This document shows positions 5,061 through 8,913 of a DNA stretch of 8,913 nt, piece after piece. Source of the DNA: Ruminococcus sp. (GTDB lineage: Bacteria; Bacillota; Clostridia; Oscillospirales; Acutalibacteraceae); contig JAFVVB010000036.1 of assembly GCA_017502425.1 (NCBI GenBank), positions 1 to 8,913 of the forward strand, written 5' to 3'. Position numbers and translations under genes: made by a program. How positions within the stretch are numbered: position 1 is the first letter of the stretch; each line of letters begins with the position of its first letter. Under the pieces are notes generated by a model. The model was not told the DNA's origin, did no database searches, and was given only the letters and a program-made list of their open reading frames with translations.

Positions 5061-7223
5061 ATGGATTATGCATTAAATTTAGCTCAGCATTTTAATATCA
5101 AACCTGAATATGCTGAAAATGTTATTGAGCTGCTTGATGAAGGTAACACTATACCTTTTATTGCACGATACAGAAAGGAAGCCCACGGCAGCATGGATGA
5201 CCAGCTGATTCGTGAACTTTCTGACCGACTTGATTATCTGAGAAACCTCGATAAAAGAAAGCAGGAAGTAAAAGAGCTTATTGATGCTCAGGAAAAGCTT
5301 ACTGACGAGATAGTGCAAGCGCTTGAAAAAGCTACTACTTTATCGGAAGTTGAGGATATTTATCGTCCATATCGACCAAAGCGTAAGACCAGAGCATCGG
5401 TTGCTAAAGAAAAAGGACTTGAGCCGCTCGCACTTTATATTTTAGCTCAGGAAGATTATAAAGCAGACCCGTTAGCACTTGCACAAGAGTACATAAACGA
5501 AGAAAAAGGCGTTAACAATGCTGAAGAAGCATTACAAGGTGCACTTGATATCATAGCTGAAAATGTATCAGATAATGCAGAAATCAGAAAACGTGTTCGT
5601 AATCTGTGTTTCCATAACGCTACTATTGTATCAAAAGCATCAGACGAAGAAAAAGAAAGCGTGTATACTATTTACTACGAATTTGAGGAAGCTGTATCTA
5701 AAATTGCTTCCCATAGAGTTTTGGCTATTGACCGTGGTGAAAAGGAAGGCTTTTTGAAAGTCAGCGTAAAACTCGATGACGAAAAACCTCTGCGTTCTAT
5801 TTCTTCTGTTATGGTAAAGGGTACTTCTATGTGCTCTGATGCTGTTTACGAAGCATGTAAGGATGCGTATTCCCGTCTGATTTTCCCGTCAGTCGAGCGT
5901 GAAATCAGAAAAGAACTCACCGAAAAAGCTGTAACAGGAGCGATTAAAGTTTTTGCTACTAATTTGAGACAGCTTTTAATGCAGCCTCCTGTTAAAGGCA
6001 GAGTAGCTATGGGCCTTGACCCGGGTTATCGTACAGGCTGTAAAGTAGCTGTTGTTGACCCTACCGGCAAAGTGCTTGACACGTCTATCATTTATCCTAC
6101 TCATTCAAAGGCTAAGGTGGATGAGTCAAAACGTGTCATCAAAAACCTTATTAAAAAACATAGTGTGGAGATTATCGCTATCGGTAACGGTACAGCTTCT
6201 AAAGAAACCGAGATGTTTACTGCGTCGGTTATTTCCGATATTCCTGAGAAAGTTTCATATATGGTAGTAAGCGAGGCGGGTGCATCTGTTTATTCTGCAT
6301 CAAAACTCGCTGCTAAAGAATTCCCGCAGTTTGATTTGACTTTGCGTAGTGCCGTGTCGATAGCACGACGTTTACAAGACCCACTCGCTGAGCTTGTGAA
6401 AATTGAGCCTAAAGCTATCGGCGTCGGTCAGTATCAGCACGATATGCCTCCTAAACAGCTTGATAGTGCACTTGATGGTATTGTTGAAGAGTGTGTAAAC
6501 AACGTTGGTGCTGATTTGAATACAGCTTCAGCTTCACTTTTAAAACGAGTTGCTGGCTTGTCTTCTGCTGTGTGTGAGAATATCGTAAAGTACAGAGAGG
6601 AAAACGGACAATTTAATTCTCGTGCAGAATTAAAGAAAGTTCCTAAACTCGGACCTAAAGCGTTTGAACAGTGCGCAGGCTTTTTGAGAGTTATCGAAAG
6701 CCGTAATCCGCTTGATAGCACAGGAGTTCACCCTGAGAGTTATGGTGTCGCTAAAAGTCTTATTGAGCTTTGCGGATGCAAATCTGCTGATATCAAAAAC
6801 GGTGGTATAGCTGATATCGAAGAAAAGGTGAAAGCTATGGGTGGAGTGGAAAAAATCGCTCCTATGCTCGAGGTGGGTGTACCTACTCTTTCTGATATTG
6901 TCAAAGAACTATCAAAACCGGGTCGTGATCCTCGAGAAGAGCTACCGCCACCACTGCTTAGAACCGACGTGCTTTCTATGGAGGATCTCAAAGCTGGTAT
7001 GGTGCTTACTGGTACTGTGCGTAACGTTATCGATTTCGGAGCATTTGTTGATATCGGTGTTCATCAGGACGGTTTGGTTCATATCAGCCGTATATGTAAC
7101 AAGTTTATTAAACATCCTAGCGAAGTGCTCAAAGTAGGAGACGTCGTCAAAGTAGCGGTATTGTCCGTTGATGTTGATAAAAAGCGTATCAGTCTTACTA
7201 TGCGCGATATAAAAGAAGAATGA
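5061..7223 (+). CDS. tex: Tex family RNA-binding transcription accessory protein
   Basis: This 720-residue cytoplasmic protein matches the Tex/Spt6-like family in length and domain order. The helical N-terminal region includes IPFIARYRKEAHGSMDD (31-47) and EVEDIYRPYRPKRKTRA (96-112). A YqgF/RNase H-like fold follows, with MGLDPGYRTGCK (317-328) and AIGNGTASKETE (373-384). Then come helix-hairpin-helix repeats (about 485-560, with AGLSSAVCENIVKYREENG and VPKLGPKAFEQCAGFLR), and a C-terminal S1 RNA-binding domain (643-716) with TGTVRNVIDFGAFVDIG and DGLVHIS. Tex proteins bind nucleic acid and are linked to transcription and, in some species, toxin gene expression. The open frame extends back to 4935, but the start at 5061 is chosen because AAAGGA (5048-5053) sits 7 bases upstream and the promoter lies at 5001-5029. 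It is monocistronic, with a terminator directly after it. Confidence 0.96.
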   Translation: MDYALNLAQHFNIKPEYAENVIELLDEGNTIPFIARYRKEAHGSMDDQLIRELSDRLDYLRNLDKRKQEVKELIDAQEKLTDEIVQALEKATTLSEVEDIYRPYRPKRKTRASVAKEKGLEPLALYILAQEDYKADPLALAQEYINEEKGVNNAEEALQGALDIIAENVSDNAEIRKRVRNLCFHNATIVSKASDEEKESVYTIYYEFEEAVSKIASHRVLAIDRGEKEGFLKVSVKLDDEKPLRSISSVMVKGTSMCSDAVYEACKDAYSRLIFPSVEREIRKELTEKAVTGAIKVFATNLRQLLMQPPVKGRVAMGLDPGYRTGCKVAVVDPTGKVLDTSIIYPTHSKAKVDESKRVIKNLIKKHSVEIIAIGNGTASKETEMFTASVISDIPEKVSYMVVSEAGASVYSASKLAAKEFPQFDLTLRSAVSIARRLQDPLAELVKIEPKAIGVGQYQHDMPPKQLDSALDGIVEECVNNVGADLNTASASLLKRVAGLSSAVCENIVKYREENGQFNSRAELKKVPKLGPKAFEQCAGFLRVIESRNPLDSTGVHPESYGVAKSLIELCGCKSADIKNGGIADIEEKVKAMGGVEKIAPMLEVGVPTLSDIVKELSKPGRDPREELPPPLLRTDVLSMEDLKAGMVLTGTVRNVIDFGAFVDIGVHQDGLVHISRICNKFIKHPSEVLKVGDVVKVAVLSVDVDKKRISLTMRDIKEE

Positions 7224-7228
7224 TGAAT

Positions 7229-7262
7229 GGTGCTGTCAGTGTTTTGACAGCACCTTTTTTTA
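7229..7262 (+). terminator. Terminator of tex
   Basis: GGTGCTGTCA (7229-7238) pairs perfectly with TGACAGCACC (7245-7254) around GTGTTT and is followed by an eight-T run. It begins 5 bases after the tex stop codon. Confidence 0.95.
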
Positions 7263-7273
7263 TTTCATTATTC

Positions 7274-7301
7274 GCACAAAAAGAAAGCTTTTCTTTTGTG
7301 C
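7274..7301. other. 28-base near-palindrome between tex and the dockerin protein
   Basis: GCACAAAAAGAAAG (7274-7287) faces CTTTTCTTTTGTGC (7288-7301), pairing at all but one position with one G-T pair. As RNA it would be a hairpin with little loop; as DNA it is a symmetric site with a central AAGCTT. It lies about 65 bases upstream of the -35 box of the next gene. It could be a back-up terminator of tex or a protein-binding site; neither is proven. Confidence 0.45.
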
Positions 7302-7364
7302 ATTATCACTAAAACTTTGTTGGTTTTTTCTACTACGAAAAAGTATAAAATACTACATATCGTG

Positions 7365-7393
7365 TTGCATAAATCTGCCATTGGGAGTATAAT
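7365..7393 (+). promoter_or_regulatory. Sigma-A-type promoter for the multi-module dockerin protein
   Basis: TTGCAT (7365-7370) and a perfect TATAAT (7388-7393) are separated by 17 bases. Just upstream TACTAC occurs twice (7331 and 7351), 20 bases apart, and AGTAT-AAA-ATACT (7342-7354) is a small palindrome between them; these may be regulatory sites. The expected leader is close to 57 bases. Confidence 0.8.
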
Positions 7394-7405
7394 GATTACA
7401 ATAGT

Positions 7406-7430
7406 GTAACATACGAGTAGTGTATGTTGC
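7406..7430 (+). other. Leader hairpin upstream of the dockerin protein
   Basis: GTAACATAC (7406-7414) pairs with GTATGTTGC (7422-7430), with one G-T pair, around loop GAGTAGT. It lies near the 5' end of the predicted leader, 14 bases before the ribosome binding site GGAGG (7445-7449), and does not hide it. A role in mRNA stability is plausible but is inference. Confidence 0.5.
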
Positions 7431-7456
7431 GCAAATATTTATATGGAGGAAATCTT

Positions 7457-8913
7457 ATGAAACAATTCAAGAGAATCATCAGCTTTGTAATTGCTATGAC
7501 TATGATCATGTCTATGTTCAGCATAACAATCGCAAGCACATCAGCTGCGACAAAGACTTATATTCTCGGTGATGCGAATCAGGACGGCAAAGTTGACGTT
7601 ATGGATGCTACATACATCCAGAGATATTCTGCTTTGATGTCTGGTTCAGATATCGAGGACGGTTCTATTCAGTTCGCTGCTGCTGATGTAAACTATGATG
7701 GTAAAGTGTCTGTAATGGACGCTACTATCATCCAGCGTTATGTAGCTCTTTATGATGTTACAGGATACGATGTTGGAAAGACATTTACATTCGGCACACC
7801 TGATGATGATGAAACAACCAACACAGAAGAATCATCAGAAGATACACAGAACTCTTCTAGCGAGACTGTTGAGTCTTCAGACGATACAGTAGAATCAAGT
7901 GAAGATACTGTTGAATCAAGTGAAGAAACTATTGAGTCTTCTGAGGATGAGGAAGTAACAGAGGGTTACTACCTCGTTGGTACATTAAACGGCCAGTCAC
8001 TGTGGAGTGCTGATACACTCACAGCTGACAGAAAACTCAAAGAGAACCCTGACGTTGCTGGTGAGTATATGCTCAACTGGACATTCTACGGCGGCGACGA
8101 GTTAAAGGTTGCTCACTTTGATGGTACAGGCATTGACGCTTGGTACAACGATGGCGGAGACAACTATAAGATTGGTGAAACATCTAACAAAGTTGGTCCT
8201 GGTACAGTATACTTCAACCCTAACGGAAACCCTGAGTGGTCATACAAGTATTTAACTGTACAGCCTAGAAGCGACGAGTCTTCAGAAGAGACAGTTGAAT
8301 CAAGCGAAGAAACAACTGATTCTAGCGAAGAAACAACTGATTCAAGTGAAGGAACAGTTGAGTCTTCTGAGGAAGACGACGAAGTAACTGCTGGTTACTA
8401 CCTCGTTGGTACATTAAACGGCGAGTCACTTTGGAACAACGCTCCACTCACAAACGATAGAAAGTTCAAAGAGAACCCAGCTGTAAAAGGCGAGTACTTA
8501 CTCGATTGGACATTCTACGGCGGTGACGAACTCAAAGTAGTTTACTTTGATGGCACAGAAATCAAGACTTGGTACAAAGACCAGGCTGATAACTATAAGA
8601 TCGGCGCAGATTCTGACAAGGTTGGCGATTGCACAGTATACTTCAACCCTGACGGAAACTCAGATTGGTCATACACATACTTCACTGTACAGCCAAGAGA
8701 AGATAAACCTACAACTGATGAGTCAAGCGAGGAGACAGTAGAGTCAAGTGAAGATACAGTAGAGTCATCTGAAGATACAGTTGAGTCTTCTGAGGAAGAC
8801 GACGAAGTAACTGCTGGTTACTACCTCGTTGGTGCATTAAACGGTAAGGACTTATGGTTCGTAGACGAAACAGCTGCTGACAGAAAGCTCGAAGCTAACC
8901 CTAAGGCAGACGG
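7457..8913 (+). CDS. Secreted multi-module protein with N-terminal dockerin (partial, runs off the window)
   Basis: The frame is open from ATG 7457, 7 bases after GGAGG, to the last base: 485 codons with no stop. Residues 1-30 are a signal peptide, likely cut after ASTSA. Residues 36-99 are a complete type I-like dockerin with two calcium loops: GDANQDGKVDVMDA (Asp39, Asn41, Asp43, Asp47, Asp50) and ADVNYDGKVSVMDA (Asp77, Asn79, Asp81, Ser85, Asp88), each followed by an IQRY helix. The dockerin is at the N-terminus, not the more usual C-terminus. Then come an acidic Ser/Glu/Thr linker (116-167), module 1 (169-270), a linker, module 2 (313-413), a linker, and the start of module 3 (from 454). 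The modules are rich in Trp and Tyr with motifs such as GGDELKV, DNYKIG and TVYFNP, which recall beta-sandwich starch-binding or pullulanase-associated modules; that is inference. It probably docks to a scaffold cohesin. Frequent AAC, TAC, TTC and CTC codons set it apart from the neighbours and suggest high expression. Confidence 0.93.
   Translation, partial: MKQFKRIISFVIAMTMIMSMFSITIASTSAATKTYILGDANQDGKVDVMDATYIQRYSALMSGSDIEDGSIQFAAADVNYDGKVSVMDATIIQRYVALYDVTGYDVGKTFTFGTPDDDETTNTEESSEDTQNSSSETVESSDDTVESSEDTVESSEETIESSEDEEVTEGYYLVGTLNGQSLWSADTLTADRKLKENPDVAGEYMLNWTFYGGDELKVAHFDGTGIDAWYNDGGDNYKIGETSNKVGPGTVYFNPNGNPEWSYKYLTVQPRSDESSEETVESSEETTDSSEETTDSSEGTVESSEEDDEVTAGYYLVGTLNGESLWNNAPLTNDRKFKENPAVKGEYLLDWTFYGGDELKVVYFDGTEIKTWYKDQADNYKIGADSDKVGDCTVYFNPDGNSDWSYTYFTVQPREDKPTTDESSEETVESSEDTVESSEDTVESSEEDDEVTAGYYLVGALNGKDLWFVDETAADRKLEANPKAD
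7802..7957 (+). repeat. Acidic linker 1, 7-residue repeats
   Basis: Encodes residues 116-167, nearly all Asp, Glu, Ser, Thr and Val. The core is a run of the unit TVESSED (21 bp) with changes such as TVESSDD and TIESSED. Synonymous changes between units (TCA AGT against TCT TCT) show selection at protein level or age. It would be an extended, strongly negative, proline-free spacer between the dockerin and module 1. Confidence 0.85.
7961..8266 (+). repeat. Module 1 of the repeated ~100-residue domain
   Basis: Residues 169-270, starting GYYLVGTLNG and ending TVQP. Trp183, Trp208, Trp229 and Trp261 are kept in module 2 and are candidates for carbohydrate stacking. The beta-rich pattern, no calcium loop and no Cys fit a small beta-sandwich binding domain. 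The family is not certain. Confidence 0.8.
8267..8389 (+). repeat. Acidic linker 2
   Basis: Residues 271-311. Same composition as linker 1, with units TVESSEE, TTDSSEE and TVESSEE in tandem, ending EEDDEVTA before module 2. TTDSSEE occurs twice in a row with nearly identical DNA, a sign of recent local duplication. Confidence 0.8.
8393..8695 (+). repeat. Module 2 of the repeated ~100-residue domain
   Basis: Residues 313-413. By hand alignment it differs from module 1 at 29 of about 102 positions, with no gaps. GGDELKV, DNYKIG, TVYFNP and WSY are unchanged. It has a single Cys (392) absent from module 1. The period from module 1 is 143 residues. Confidence 0.8.
8696..8812 (+). repeat. Acidic linker 3
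   Basis: Residues 414-452. TVESSED is repeated with almost no change, and the end EEDDEVTAGYY is the same as that of linker 2. The only Pro of the linkers' repeat region occurs at its start (DKPTTD). Confidence 0.8.
8816..8913 (+). repeat. Module 3, first third, cut by the window end
   Basis: Starts GYYLVGALNG at residue 454, 141 residues after module 2, and follows it through LW and ADRKL before the window ends. More modules or a catalytic domain may follow outside the window. Confidence 0.8.

Noticed and set aside
8547..8741. 64-residue plus-strand open frame near the right end
   Set aside because: A shifted-frame shadow inside module 2 and linker 3 of the long secreted protein.

Overview
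The window looks like a chromosomal stretch of a Gram-positive anaerobe of the class Clostridia, most plausibly a Ruminococcus-like member of the Oscillospiraceae. The reasons are the AT-rich composition, strong AGGAGG-type ribosome binding sites, sigma-A-like promoters with 17-base spacers, tRNA genes that encode their own CCA, and two secreted proteins with dockerin modules. Dockerins are the plug-in domains of cellulosome- or amylosome-type complexes. The species call is inference; no rRNA gene or other decisive marker is present.

Layout. Bases 1-306 hold a 101-bp direct repeat in two copies around a hairpin-bearing spacer, with no believable gene. Bases 319-511 carry tRNA-Tyr(GTA) and tRNA-Thr(TGT) on the minus strand, with a promoter above and a terminator below. 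From a divergent promoter, bases 675-2923 hold a two-gene plus-strand unit: a small DUF5658-like membrane protein and an ABC-F ATPase, the second start coupled to the first stop. A tRNA-Arg(CCG) follows 19 bases after the ABC-F stop and may be read from the same transcript. Bases 3020-3337 are non-coding but highly organised: a terminator, a structured unit, an exact 18-bp second copy of the tRNA-Arg 3' end, a second strong terminator, and a diverged copy of the first part of the unit. This is the most unusual region of the window.

On the minus strand, 3365-4687 encodes a secreted protein with a transglutaminase-like Cys-His-Asp pattern and a C-terminal dockerin, and 4809-4934 encodes a 41-residue Cys/Gly-rich membrane peptide that is easily missed. 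On the plus strand, 5061-7223 is tex, with its own promoter and terminator. From 7457 to the end runs a long secreted protein without a stop codon in the window: signal peptide, an N-terminal two-repeat dockerin, then at least three copies of a ~100-residue module joined by acidic Ser/Glu/Thr linkers built from 7-residue repeats.

How they fit together. The two dockerin proteins would be exported and attached to cohesins on a cell-surface or secreted scaffold encoded elsewhere. One carries a possible catalytic domain and the other repeated, possibly carbohydrate-binding, modules. ABC-F, Tex and the three tRNAs are translation or nucleic-acid housekeeping genes.
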